NCBI GenBank assembly: GCA_963772635.1
Contig: CAVYYK010000050.1
Coordinates: forward strand, 28,065-92,064
Direction of reading: 5' to 3'
Origin: JAUXFS01 sp963772635
Lineage (GTDB): Bacteria; Pseudomonadota; Alphaproteobacteria; Rhodospirillales; Defluviicoccaceae
Length of the DNA stretch: 64,000 nt
Shown: one piece after another, positions 53,414 to 62,911 of the stretch
Layout: each line of letters opens with the position of its first letter
How positions within the stretch are numbered: the first letter of the stretch is position 1
Program-made: the position numbers and the translations under genes
The notes under the pieces: model-generated
What the model saw: the letters and a program-made list of their open reading frames with translations, nothing else
The model's database searches: none
What the model was told of the DNA's origin: nothing

Positions 53414-54367
53414 TCAGTCGACGATCTCGGCGAGGGGCGGAAACGCGGTGATCCCCAGCCTCGCGGCGATCTTTCGATTGAAGTACAGCTTGCCTTCCTT
53501 GTTGTGGGCCAGCGGTATTCGGCTGGGCGGGGTGCCGTCGAGGATCTTGAGCGCCGCCAGCGCCGCCCATCGCCCCTGTTCCTCCGGCAGCTTGCCGACC
53601 CCGAGCATGCTGACGTGCATCAGCCAGGCGAAATCGGTTCCCGACGGAATTTTGGTCTTGGCCTCGGCGAGCGCCTTGGCTTCGTCGTCGTCGAAATCGG
53701 TCAGCTTGGCGACGCCGAGGATGACCAGCATGTCGACCTCGTCCTGGGCCGCGAGAAAGGCCTCCTTCCACTCGGCGAAATCGTTGGCCAGGTAAACCCT
53801 GTCGTAGGTGATGCCGAACAGCTTCTCGTGGTATTCCAGCTCCTTGCGCTTGGTCGGGGTGTCCTCGGTCAGATAGCCGAGGCGATCGCCGCGGGCGTAG
53901 CCCCTGAGCAGCCTGACGATCTGCGGAATCGGCGACACCTCGACCATGCCGGTGACGTTCGAATAGGGGAACCCGTAGACCGCGGCGTCCCAGTTGAGCC
54001 CGCAGAACACGAACGGCAGTTCCGCGTCCTTGTAGTAGGGGGCGATCAGGTACTGCGACGCGGCGTCGTCGCTGGCGGTGACGACGTCCGGCTTGAACGC
54101 CTCGATGACCGCTTTGGCTTCGAGCGCGGCGGCGCGGGCGAACGCCTCGGACGGATTGCGCTTGGTGTCCAGGTGGATGATCTTGAGCTCGACCCCGGTC
54201 CCTTCGAGGGTTTCGCGAACTGCTTCGGCGATACGGTCGTTCCAGGTATTCCCTTGATGATACGAGTCGATGTGAAGCACCCGCTTGCCCTCGTATTGAC
54301 CGGCAAGAGCCGCCCTACCGACAAGGCACAAAGCCAGGACGGCGAGGCAGGACAAAATCCGCCGCAT
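53414..54367 (-). CDS. ABC-type periplasmic substrate-binding protein (ABC_sub_bind-like)
   Basis: This secreted binding protein of 317 residues has a signal peptide (ILSCLAVLALCLVGRAALA). The mature part begins KRVLHIDSYHQGNTWNDRI and has two lobes (QYLIAPYYKDAELPFVFCG, SNVTGMVEVSPIPQIVRLL). It is of the ABC_sub_bind family of periplasmic proteins, which bind diverse small molecules. No ATPase or permease gene is adjacent. The hybrid histidine kinase starts 17 bases downstream, which points to a sensory partnership. ATG 54367 is preferred over the upstream ATG because of the signal peptide. Confidence 0.85.
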   Translation of the reverse strand: MRRILSCLAVLALCLVGRAALAGQYEGKRVLHIDSYHQGNTWNDRIAEAVRETLEGTGVELKIIHLDTKRNPSEAFARAAALEAKAVIEAFKPDVVTASDDAASQYLIAPYYKDAELPFVFCGLNWDAAVYGFPYSNVTGMVEVSPIPQIVRLLRGYARGDRLGYLTEDTPTKRKELEYHEKLFGITYDRVYLANDFAEWKEAFLAAQDEVDMLVILGVAKLTDFDDDEAKALAEAKTKIPSGTDFAWLMHVSMLGVGKLPEEQGRWAALAALKILDGTPPSRIPLAHNKEGKLYFNRKIAARLGITAFPPLAEIVD

Positions 54368-54489
54368 TTCAGTTCTCCCCGTAGCGATCGCTCCGACGGC
54401 GCGAGCCTGATCTTGGGCCTCCCGGAAGGCCAAGACGAATATGGTCTTTCCGCTGCCGAACTACCAGCCCGGATCGCCGAGGTGCCGGT

Positions 54490-54690
54490 TCAAACCGGCT
54501 CGGCCCGCGCCCGACCGAAGGCTTCCTGCGCACTCATCCAAGTCTCCTCGGCGCTCGCCAGGTCCTTTTCCGCCCGGCCCGTTGCGGTCGTTGCCGCGCG
54601 AAAGCATCGGCGATCGATAGTCGTCCAAGTCGCCGTCGCAGGGCCCGACCCGGCGGTCGGCGATCAGCCAGAGGCGGTCGGCGTCCTTGC
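54490..54690 (-). pseudogene. Degenerate partial copy of an ABC-F ATPase gene (3' part)
   Basis: This minus-strand segment is clearly similar to the 3' part of the intact ABC-F gene at 57008-58909. The stretch around 54492-54580 matches 57011-57100 and the stretch around 54585-54690 matches 57335-57440, with about 240 bases missing between. In protein terms it reads DRLWLIADRRVGPCDGDLDDYR, compared with DRFWLVENGRVGPYDGDLDDYR in the intact gene. It has no start and cannot make the ABC-F protein. It marks a duplication followed by decay. Confidence 0.8.
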
Positions 54691-54890
54691 GATAGGGGGT
54701 CATCAGGTTCTCCGATGCGTTGTCGTCGAGGGCGGCGCGACGACGGGCCCCATGAGTAGAGCAGACGAACCGCCTCGCGGGGGCCAATAACCCATTCGGG
54801 GAGTGCATGGGTCCCACGGATGTTGCGCGATTGTCAAGCCACACAAATCAGCCTCATAGTTGAATGCTGATACTTGAACAGAAGGGTACC

Positions 54891-56855
54891 ATGCTCCGTA
54901 AAATATCGGCGGGTCTCTCCATTTGTGCACTGGCAGCGTTATCGAGCCACGGTACCGATGCCACAGAGCTTCCGCCACTGAGCTGCAGTACGGTTAGCGT
55001 GTCGCACGCGACATGCGACTGGACGAAACCCGACCAAGACGGGTGCACCTGGGAGGAAGACGGCGCTCCGACGGTTTGTGCGCCGCTCTCGAACGCCACG
55101 ATCCGGCTTCGAACGGCAGGGACCTACCGGGGGGGTTACAACAACGCCAGCGCATCCGCGGGCGTCGCTTACGATGCTGAAACGCATCTTTTGTTCGTTG
55201 CCAACAAAGCAACCCGAACCATCGATGTGGTGGATATGGGCCACGGTGCGGTGAACGAACATCGGCCCAAAAGGTTGACCAAGGAATGTTCGATCAGTGT
55301 TGCCAATCCGGAGCCGACTTCCGCGCCAGGCGGCTACGTGCCCGTCCGCTTGGCTGTCGGGAAAGACGGAATCGTTGCGGTCGCTCTTCAACAGAAGGAG
55401 GACGCAACACGACGAGGTAAGATCGTTTTGTTTGAGGCCAGGATGGTCGACAACGGAGGACAGCGCGGCGGCGACTGCAGCGCTCCTCCTCTGCGGGTGA
55501 TTGATGTCGGTTACATGCCGACACTGCCAAGCTTCACGGCGGACGGCAAATATCTCCTGGTCACAAACCAAGGAGAGCCCAGCGACGATTATTGCAATGA
55601 TCCCGCTGGCAGCGTCTCCATCATCGACCTGATGGGCGGCATCGCCACGGCGAAAGAAACCGCCAACGTCACCTTCGAATCATTTAACTCGCTGAAGGCA
55701 TGGCTGATCGACCGCGGTGTTCGGATCAGCGGACCCGATTTTTCGCAGTTTTGCAATGGCGACACCAGGACTTCCGTTGAGGCAACCTCCCTCGAGACGA
55801 CCTCCGTCACACAAGATCTCGAGCCGGAAGGCATTGCCATCTCCGCGGACTCGCGATTCGCATGGATCACTTTGCCGGAAAACAACGCGGTCGCCACCCT
55901 CGACATCCGCCGCGGAAAATTCGTCGCCATCCGGTCCTTCGGTTCCAAGGACTACAACCTGGAGGGCAATGGATTTGATCCCATTGACGGCGACGACATG
56001 CCTACTATCGAGACGTGGCCGATCCGGGGACTGTACATGCCGAAACAGGTGGCGATTGCCGCGCCCCACTTGTTTCCGGTCCTCGTCTATCCGAACCGGG
56101 GGGTACGTCGAAATCTCGACGCCTTCGGCGACGAAGTCCGGCTGAAAGACCTTCCTATGGACTATTTCGACTTGGTAAAGGAACCCAAGCCTATCCATAT
56201 CACCCGCGATCTCGACCCGAACGTCTTTAGGGAGAGCGACCCGAACACGGTCGCGCTCAGAAATCTCCGGTTGAAAGTTTCATGGGTCGATGGCGACAGC
56301 AAGGGGGACGGCTTGCTGGAGCAGATCTATGCGTTCGGCGGGCGCTCGTTTGCCATCCGGTCGCTCGATAATAGGCTGATATTCGATAGTGGAGACGACT
56401 TCGAACAGATCACCGCGCAGGCATGGCGCGATACCGACGGATACTTCCTGTACAACACGCCCGACGACGAGAATGCGATCGATGAGAACAGCGACCTTCG
56501 CGGGCCGGAGCCGGTGAGTATCGCCACGGGCCGCATCGGCCCCCGGACGTATGCCTTCATCGGTCTCGAGCGGGTCGGCGGCGTCATGACCTACGATATA
56601 ACCAACCCGGTCAAGCCGGCCTTCCAGCATTACATCAACAACCGGAACTTCGCCCTGAATCCGAAGGACGGCGAGGGAGTGTGCATAGAAAAGGTGCCTG
56701 AAACCGAACAGTGCGCGAACGTTGGGGACCAGTCGGCTGAACAAATTCTGTTCATCAGCGCCGACGAAAGCCCGAACAGGAAACCGCTGATCGTCGTGAG
56801 CAATGCGACCAGCGGCAGCGCCACGATCTTTCAGATCGATCAAACCCGACACTGA
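54891..56855 (+). CDS. Secreted choice-of-anchor I-like beta-propeller protein
   Basis: This 654-residue secreted protein starts with a signal peptide (KISAGLSICALAALSSHGTDA) and contains repeated propeller-like segments (VAYDAETHLLFVANKATRTIDVV, GIAISADSRFAWITLPENNAVATLD, GPEPVSIATGRIGPRTYAFIG). The last of these is typical of the choice-of-anchor I domain family, sometimes linked to phytase or phosphatase-like proteins. Substrate is not known. It has more cysteines than most secreted proteins. It is less GC rich than its neighbours and lies between the decayed and the intact copy of an ABC-F gene, so it may have been acquired. Confidence 0.8.
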   Translation: MLRKISAGLSICALAALSSHGTDATELPPLSCSTVSVSHATCDWTKPDQDGCTWEEDGAPTVCAPLSNATIRLRTAGTYRGGYNNASASAGVAYDAETHLLFVANKATRTIDVVDMGHGAVNEHRPKRLTKECSISVANPEPTSAPGGYVPVRLAVGKDGIVAVALQQKEDATRRGKIVLFEARMVDNGGQRGGDCSAPPLRVIDVGYMPTLPSFTADGKYLLVTNQGEPSDDYCNDPAGSVSIIDLMGGIATAKETANVTFESFNSLKAWLIDRGVRISGPDFSQFCNGDTRTSVEATSLETTSVTQDLEPEGIAISADSRFAWITLPENNAVATLDIRRGKFVAIRSFGSKDYNLEGNGFDPIDGDDMPTIETWPIRGLYMPKQVAIAAPHLFPVLVYPNRGVRRNLDAFGDEVRLKDLPMDYFDLVKEPKPIHITRDLDPNVFRESDPNTVALRNLRLKVSWVDGDSKGDGLLEQIYAFGGRSFAIRSLDNRLIFDSGDDFEQITAQAWRDTDGYFLYNTPDDENAIDENSDLRGPEPVSIATGRIGPRTYAFIGLERVGGVMTYDITNPVKPAFQHYINNRNFALNPKDGEGVCIEKVPETEQCANVGDQSAEQILFISADESPNRKPLIVVSNATSGSATIFQIDQTRH

Positions 56856-57007
56856 TATCAGGCGAACGCCCGGCGTTACATCGGCGACATTCCGGCCGGC
56901 GGGGTTTGGCTCCGCCGGCCGGCGCCGCAACAGAAACGGCACCGCGGGGCGGCGTCAATGCCGCTTCCAGCGCCGATCTGACAATCTCGATTGCGCGGTG
57001 CGCCCGT

Positions 57008-58909
57008 TCAAACCGGCTCCGCCTCGGCCCGATCCAAGGCTTCCTGTGCGCTGATCCAAGCCTCTTCGGCGCTTGCCAGGTCCTTTTCCACCCGGCCCAG
57101 GCGCATCTTCAGGTCGATCAGCTTGCCGCTGTCGCCCCTATAGAGCTCGGGATCGGCCATCGCCTCGGCCAATCGGGCCTTCTCCGCTTCCAGCCGGTGG
57201 ACGGCGGCTTCGGCGGCGGTCAGCCGCTTCTTCATCGGCGCCAGGGCGGTGCGTTTTTCCGCCGCCAGCCGGCGCTGCTCCTTTTTGTCCAGGCCACCCT
57301 GGTCACCATCGGAATTCCTGGCATTGCCGTCCGCCCCGTTACGGCCGTTGCCGCGGCCGAGCAACAGCGATCGGTAGTCGTCCAAGTCGCCGTCGTAGGG
57401 CCCGACCCGGCCGTTCTCGACCAACCAGAACCGATCGGCGGTCAGCTCGATCACGTGCGGGTCGTGGGTGACGATGACGACGGCGCCTTCGAAGACGGTG
57501 AGCGCCTGGATCAGCGCCTGGCGCGAATCCACGTCGAGGTGGTTGGTCGGCTCGTCCAGCAACAGGATGTGAGGTTTGTCGCAGGTCATCAGCGCGAACA
57601 ACAGCCGGGCCTTCTCGCCGCCCGAAAGGTTGGCGATCGTCGTAACCGCGCGCTGTTGGGTGAAGCCGAAGCGGCCGAGATGGCTCCGCAGCCGCACCTC
57701 CGGTTCGCCCGGCCGCTTGCGCCCCAACTCGACGACCGGGGTCACATCCAGGTCGAGCTCGTCGGCCTGGTGCTGGGCGAAATATCCGACCCGCAACTTG
57801 TTCGACCGGACGACGTCGCCGGAAAGCGGGCTCAACCGTCCGGCCAACAGCTTGATCAGGGTCGATTTGCCGTTGCCGTTGGCCCCCAACAAGGCGATGC
57901 GGTCGTCGGAATCGAGGCGCAGCGACAGATCGTTCAGCACCGGCGTGCCGTCATAGCCGACGGCGGCATTGTCGATGCTGTAGAGCGGCGGCGGCAGCGG
58001 GTCCGGGTCGGGAAAAGCGAAGGTGACGCCGCCCTCGTCCTGATGCTCGGGGATCGGCTGCATCCGCTCCAGCATCTTGAGGCGGGACTGGGCTTGCCTC
58101 GCCTTGGTCGCCTTGTAGCGGAACCGCTCGACGAACTTCTGCATGTGGGCGCGCTGGACTTCCTGCTTGACCCGCAGCTTCTCGTTCAGTTCCAGGCGCA
58201 TCGCCCGGGTCCGCTCGAAACGGTCGTAGCCGCCCTGATAGAGGGTCAGCTTGCCGCCTTCGAGGTGGAGGATCTGTCCGACCGCCCGATTGAGCAGATC
58301 GCGATCGTGGCTGACCAGCAGCACCGTTCCCGGATAGCGGCGCAGATAGTCTTCCAGCCACAGGGTCGCCTCCAGGTCGAGATGGTTGGTCGGCTCGTCC
58401 AACAGCAACAGATCGGGCCGGGTGAACAGCAGCGTCGCCAGCGCCACCCGCATCCGCCAGCCCCCGGAATACTCGCTGCAGGGCCGTTGCTGGGCGGCTT
58501 CGGAAAAACCCAGACCGGCGAGGATGCGGGCGGCGCGGGCGCGGGCGGTGTGAGCCTCCCTATCGCGAAGGCGGTCATGGATCTCGGCGATGCGGTGGGG
58601 ATCACTGGCGGTCTCGGCTTCCGCGGTCAATCCGGCCACTTCCCTGTCCGCGGCCAGCACCGTGTCGATCAGGCTGTCGGACCCGCCGGGGGCCTCCTGA
58701 CGGGTCATCCCGACCCGCCAGCGCGACGGCGTGTCGATGCGGCCGCCGTCGGGCTCCAGTTCGCCGGTGATCAGCCTGAGCAGAGTCGTCTTGCCGGAAC
58801 CGTTGCGGCCGACCAGCCCGACCCGGTGGCCGGGGTTGATGGACGCGTCGGCCTCGTCCAGCAGCACCCGCGCGCCGATGCGGTAGGTCAGGTTGTCGAT
58901 ACGAAGCAT
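57008..58909 (-). CDS. ABC-F family ATP-binding protein
   Basis: This 633-residue protein has two ABC ATPase domains joined by a charged helical linker and lacks membrane segments, as in ABC-F proteins that act on ribosomes. The first domain has GLVGRNGSGKTTLLRL, SGGWRMRVALA and LLLLDEPTNHLDLEA. The second has ALLGANGNGKSTLIKLLAG, LSGGEKARLLFAL and ILLLDEPTNHLDVDS. The C-terminal extension has the coiled-coil KRLTAAEAAVHRLEAEKARLA, and the charged linker after the first domain is long. It is most like the YheS/Uup-like group. The paralogous remnant at 54490-54690 lies 2.3 kb away. Confidence 0.93.
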   Translation of the reverse strand: MLRIDNLTYRIGARVLLDEADASINPGHRVGLVGRNGSGKTTLLRLITGELEPDGGRIDTPSRWRVGMTRQEAPGGSDSLIDTVLAADREVAGLTAEAETASDPHRIAEIHDRLRDREAHTARARAARILAGLGFSEAAQQRPCSEYSGGWRMRVALATLLFTRPDLLLLDEPTNHLDLEATLWLEDYLRRYPGTVLLVSHDRDLLNRAVGQILHLEGGKLTLYQGGYDRFERTRAMRLELNEKLRVKQEVQRAHMQKFVERFRYKATKARQAQSRLKMLERMQPIPEHQDEGGVTFAFPDPDPLPPPLYSIDNAAVGYDGTPVLNDLSLRLDSDDRIALLGANGNGKSTLIKLLAGRLSPLSGDVVRSNKLRVGYFAQHQADELDLDVTPVVELGRKRPGEPEVRLRSHLGRFGFTQQRAVTTIANLSGGEKARLLFALMTCDKPHILLLDEPTNHLDVDSRQALIQALTVFEGAVVIVTHDPHVIELTADRFWLVENGRVGPYDGDLDDYRSLLLGRGNGRNGADGNARNSDGDQGGLDKKEQRRLAAEKRTALAPMKKRLTAAEAAVHRLEAEKARLAEAMADPELYRGDSGKLIDLKMRLGRVEKDLASAEEAWISAQEALDRAEAEPV

Positions 58910-59027
58910 GGCCGGCGGTTTAGCATGCGCGGGCTGATTGCAACAGATGTCTCGCCGGCGATGTTTCGTTCAGGCAATGCCGTCTGCTAGAACTCCTTTG
59001 CTCAATAGGCTGGTAACAAGCCGGGGA

Positions 59028-62000
59028 ATGCCGTGGACATCGAGGGTATGGCTTCGGGAGCTGGGGCTGGAGCGCTACGCACAGGCGTTCCGGGACAACG
59101 AGATCGACGCCGATATCCTGCCGACGCTGACGGCGGAGGATCTGAAGGATCTCGGGGTGACGGTGGTCGGCCATCGCCGCAAGCTGCTGAACGCCATCGA
59201 CGCGTTGCGCGGGGAACCGCAGAAAGGGGCTGGACCCCGCCGCAGGCTCCGGTTCCACGGCGCGGCGGAGGACGTCGCGCACCGATCCGAGGCCGAACGG
59301 CGGCAGCTGACGGTGATGTTCGTCGACCTTGTCGGCTCGACGGCGCTTTCGGCGCGGCTCGATCCGGAGGACATGCGCGATGTCATCCGCGCCTATCAGG
59401 ACACGGTCGCCGGCGCCATCGCGAGGTTCGAGGGTCACGTCGCCAGGTTCATGGGCGACGGGGTGCTGGCCTATTTCGGCTGGCCGCGGGCCCACGAGGA
59501 CGAGGCCGAGCGGGCGGTGCGCGCCGGACTGGCGATCACCGAGGCGGTGGCGGCGCTGCCGTCGCCGGAACGAAAGCCGCTGGCGGCGCGGGTCGGCATC
59601 GCCACCGGCCTGGTGGTGGTCGGCGATCTGATCGGAGAGGCGGAGGCGCAGGAACGGGCGGTGGTCGGCGAGACCCCGAACCTGGCGGCACGGCTGCAGG
59701 GGTTGGCCGAGCCGGGGAAGGTCGTCGTTTCCGAGGCGACGGCACGGCTGGTGGAGGCCACGTTTGATCTGCATGACATGGGCAGTCAGGCGATAAAGGG
59801 CCTGGAGCAATCCGTTCGGGTGTTCACCATCCGCGGCGAACGGTCGACACCCAGCCGCTTCGAGGCGCGCAGCGGCCCCTCGCTGTCGCCGATGGTCGGG
59901 CGCGACCAGGAGTTGGCCCTCTTGCAGGAGCGCTGGGGCCAGCGCAAAGGCCGGCGAGGGCCAGGCGGTGCTGCTCGTCGGCGAGGCCGGCATCGGCAAG
60001 TCGCGGATCAGCCGGGCGCTGATCGATACCGTCGCCGGCGAACCTCACGCCCACATCCATTACCAGTGCTCGCCCTACCACGCCGACTCGGCGCTGTGGC
60101 CGGTGACCCGGCAGCTCACCCACGCCGCCGACCTGACGCCGGAGGACTCGCCGGACGGAAAGTTGGATAAGCTCGAGGGTCTGTTGCGCCAAGCGGCTGA
60201 CGACGTCTCGTCCGTCGCGCCCCTGTTCGCCTCGCTGCTCGGTCTCGATGGCGAAACGCGCTACGGCAGGCTCGATCTTTCCCCGGAGCTGCAGCGTGCC
60301 CGAACCCTGGAGGCTCTCATCGACCAACTCATCGGGCTCGCCGCCCGGCAGCCGGTGCTGGTTCTGTTCGAGGATGTTCATTGGATCGACCCGACGATCG
60401 CTCGAACTGATCGGGCAGGCGCTCGACCGGATCGCCGCCGCCCGGGTTCTGTTCGTTCTCACCAGCCGACCCGACGGTCAGCCGCAGCTCGCCGCCCACC
60501 CGCATGTCACCCGGCTCACCCTCAACCGCCTCGGGCGCGCCGGGGTCGAGGCGATCGTCGCCAGGCTCGCTGATGGCGGGACCCTGCCGACGGAGATGAT
60601 CGACGCCATCATCGCCCGCACCGACGGCGTGCCGCTGTTCGTCGAGGAACTGACCAAGGCGGTGATCGAGAGCGGCGCGACCAGCGAGCTCAGCATCCCC
60701 GCGTCCCTGCACGACTCGCTGATGGCCCGCCTCGATCGCATTCCCGAGGTCAAGGAGGTGGCGCAGGTCGCCGCCTGTATCGGCCGCGAGTTCGGCTACC
60801 GGCTTCTGGCGTCGGTGGCGCCGTTGCCGGAGGCCCGGCTGCAGGGCGCGCTCGAACGGCTCGCCGGCAGCGAGCTGGTTTTTCGCCGCGGCAGTCCGCC
60901 CGACGCCACCTATACCTTCAAGCATGCCCTGGTTCGCGACGCCGCCTACGAGAGCCTGCTCAAGAGCCGCCGGAGCGACCTCCACGCCCATATCCTCGCC
61001 GCTCTCGAGGACGCATCCGCTCCCGGCCCGCCCGAGATCCTCGCCCATCACGCCACCCAGGCCGGCCTCGTCGACAAGGCCATCGACTACTGGCGGCAGG
61101 CCGGCGAAGCGGCGATCGCACGCTCCGCCTACGTCGAGGCGATGGCACAGCTCGATCGCGGCATTGCCCTCGTTCGCCAACTGGATGACGGGAGCGAGCG
61201 GCAACAGCGGGAGCTTGCGCTGCTCGTCTCCCTCGGTCAGGCCTCGATCGCCAGCCACGGATACGGCAACGTCAAGACGGTGGAGATCTTCGATCGGGCG
61301 CGTCGACTGGTGCAGGGGTTGGGCGAAACACCGCTGAGGTTTCCTGCCTACTACGGCGTCTGGGCGGCCCATCACGTTCGCGCCGAGATGCCGGAGGCGT
61401 TGGCGCGGGCCTCCGAATTTCTGGAAATCGCGTCGCGGCAGAACGACGACAGCCATTCGATGATGGCGCGGCGGCTGCTCGGGACCAGTCAGGCGATGAT
61501 GGGCAAGTTCCCCGAGGCCCGCGAAAACTTCGAGAAATCCTGGGCACTCTATGATCCCGAACGCCATTCGGTGCTGGCCGTTCGGTTCGGCCACGAGCCC
61601 GGCGTCGGCATTCTCTGCTATGGTGCGATCAACCTCTGGTGCCTGGGCTTCGCCGACCAGGCCTCGCGGATGACCGAAACGGCGCTCGACATTGCCAATC
61701 GGGTCAAACACACCAACACCCTTGCATACGCACAACTGCATGTGGCCCTTCTCCTGAGCCTTATGCGCCGGTTCGACAAAATGGCCGAGCTCGTCGCTTC
61801 CATGCTCGAGATCTCGGCCGAACACGGCCTCAAGATGTGGGAGGGCTTTGCGCTTTCTGACCCAGAGCCCCGTACAGTTTGCCGCCGGTGACCCGGCAAA
61901 GGCGCTCGCGACGATGGAGCGGGCGTTGAAGATCTTGGAGGCAACCGACACCTGGCTTTTCATGCCATACCGTCATGCTTTCAACGCCGGTACGCTTGCC

Positions 62001-62366
62001 GCACTCGGCAGGTTCGAGGACGCGTTGCGGGAGATCGACGTGGCCCGGCGCGCGGTCGAAGACCACGGGGAGCTCTGGTTCTGGCCGGAAATCCGCCGCC
62101 TCGAGGGCGAGATCCTGATGCGCCGGCCCGGGTACGATGCCGAGCAGGTCGAGGACGCTTTCCACGACGCCCTCTCGATCGCCCGGGCACAGCAGGCGAA
62201 ATCCTGGGAGCTCCGCGCCGCCATGAGCCTGGCCCAACTGTGGGCCGGACAGGGCGAGCGCCAGAAAGCCCGCGATCTGCTCGCCCCCGTCTACGACTGG
62301 TTCACCGAAGGCTTCGACACCCCCGACCTGAAGGACGCAAGGGCGCTGCTCGACGAACTGAAGTAG
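59028..62366 (+). CDS. SAM-domain adenylate/guanylate cyclase with AAA-type ATPase and TPR-like C terminus, frameshifted
   Basis: This large signalling protein of about 1,110 residues begins with a SAM domain (WLRELGLERYAQAFRDNEID). A class III cyclase domain follows, with metal-binding aspartates in VMFVDLVGSTALSARL and FMGDGVLAYFGWP. An AAA-type ATPase module follows, with Walker A GEAGIGKSR and a Walker B-like VLVLFEDVHWID. The remainder is a helical-repeat region, probably TPR-like (EARENFEKSWALY, AKALATMERALKILE). The layout is that of SAM-cyclase-AAA proteins found in many bacteria. Three single-base insertions, near 59957, near 60400 and near 61855, break the frame; each piece is conserved and in order. 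Start ATG 59028 places the SAM domain at the N terminus. Ligand and output are unknown. Confidence 0.85.
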
Positions 62367-62911
62367 CGCGGAGGCGACCGGCACCACGAACAGGGTGAAC
62401 GAGCCCGCCTGGTCCAACAGCATCCGCGAGCCGATATCAACACCGACATGGAGGTGCTCGAGAGAGACGGGGGTCAGCATCCTTTGCTCCTTTGGCAGAC
62501 AACACCATCGGGATCATCCTCCGGGTCTCGTCTACCAGCAGAGCCACACTCCCGCAGCGATCGGCACCATCCCGGTCGACCCGTCGGATGATGCAGGTGA
62601 CGGGGGCGGCATTTCAAAAGGGGTGAGCCCGGTTCATCGGGCCACCGACCCAAAAGTAGCCACACCCCCGTCAGCGTCAGATTACCCTTCCTGCGCCGCA
62701 CCCACCACCTGCACTCCAGGGAGAACCACCCAATAGGCCGCTCTCCGCAGAATTTCGATGGTAGACCCGGTGCGGACGTCTCGGAGATCCGCCGAATTCA
62801 GTGATGAGGTCGTCGCCAAACGGGCGCACGCGCCGTTATGCCAGCGCTTTTGATCCGCAGATCGAAGGAATGTAGAGTTTCATCCGGAAGCGGAATCGTG
62901 AGGCATCGCGT
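62367..62911. other. Intergenic region with possible mobile-element remnants
   Basis: No intact gene is seen in these 545 bases. On the minus strand, ATG 62480 follows an AAAGGAGC element and reads MLTPVSLEHLHVGVDIGS before losing sense. VGVDIG with this context resembles the first catalytic aspartate region of IS110-type transposases, so a 5' remnant of such an element is possible. The GC-rich stretch around 62585-62660 has no recognisable coding content. Either could be coincidence. Confidence 0.35.

Noticed and set aside
6048..62366. Programmed ribosomal frameshifting as the cause of the frame changes
   Set aside because: The sites share no slippery motif or downstream structure, occur in unrelated genes, and concern genes that relatives encode in single frames. 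Error is the simpler reading.
61830..62480. Long minus-strand open frame opposite the cyclase C terminus
   Set aside because: Most of it is antisense to the conserved cyclase reading frame. Only its first 18 or so codons resemble anything (see the remnant finding).
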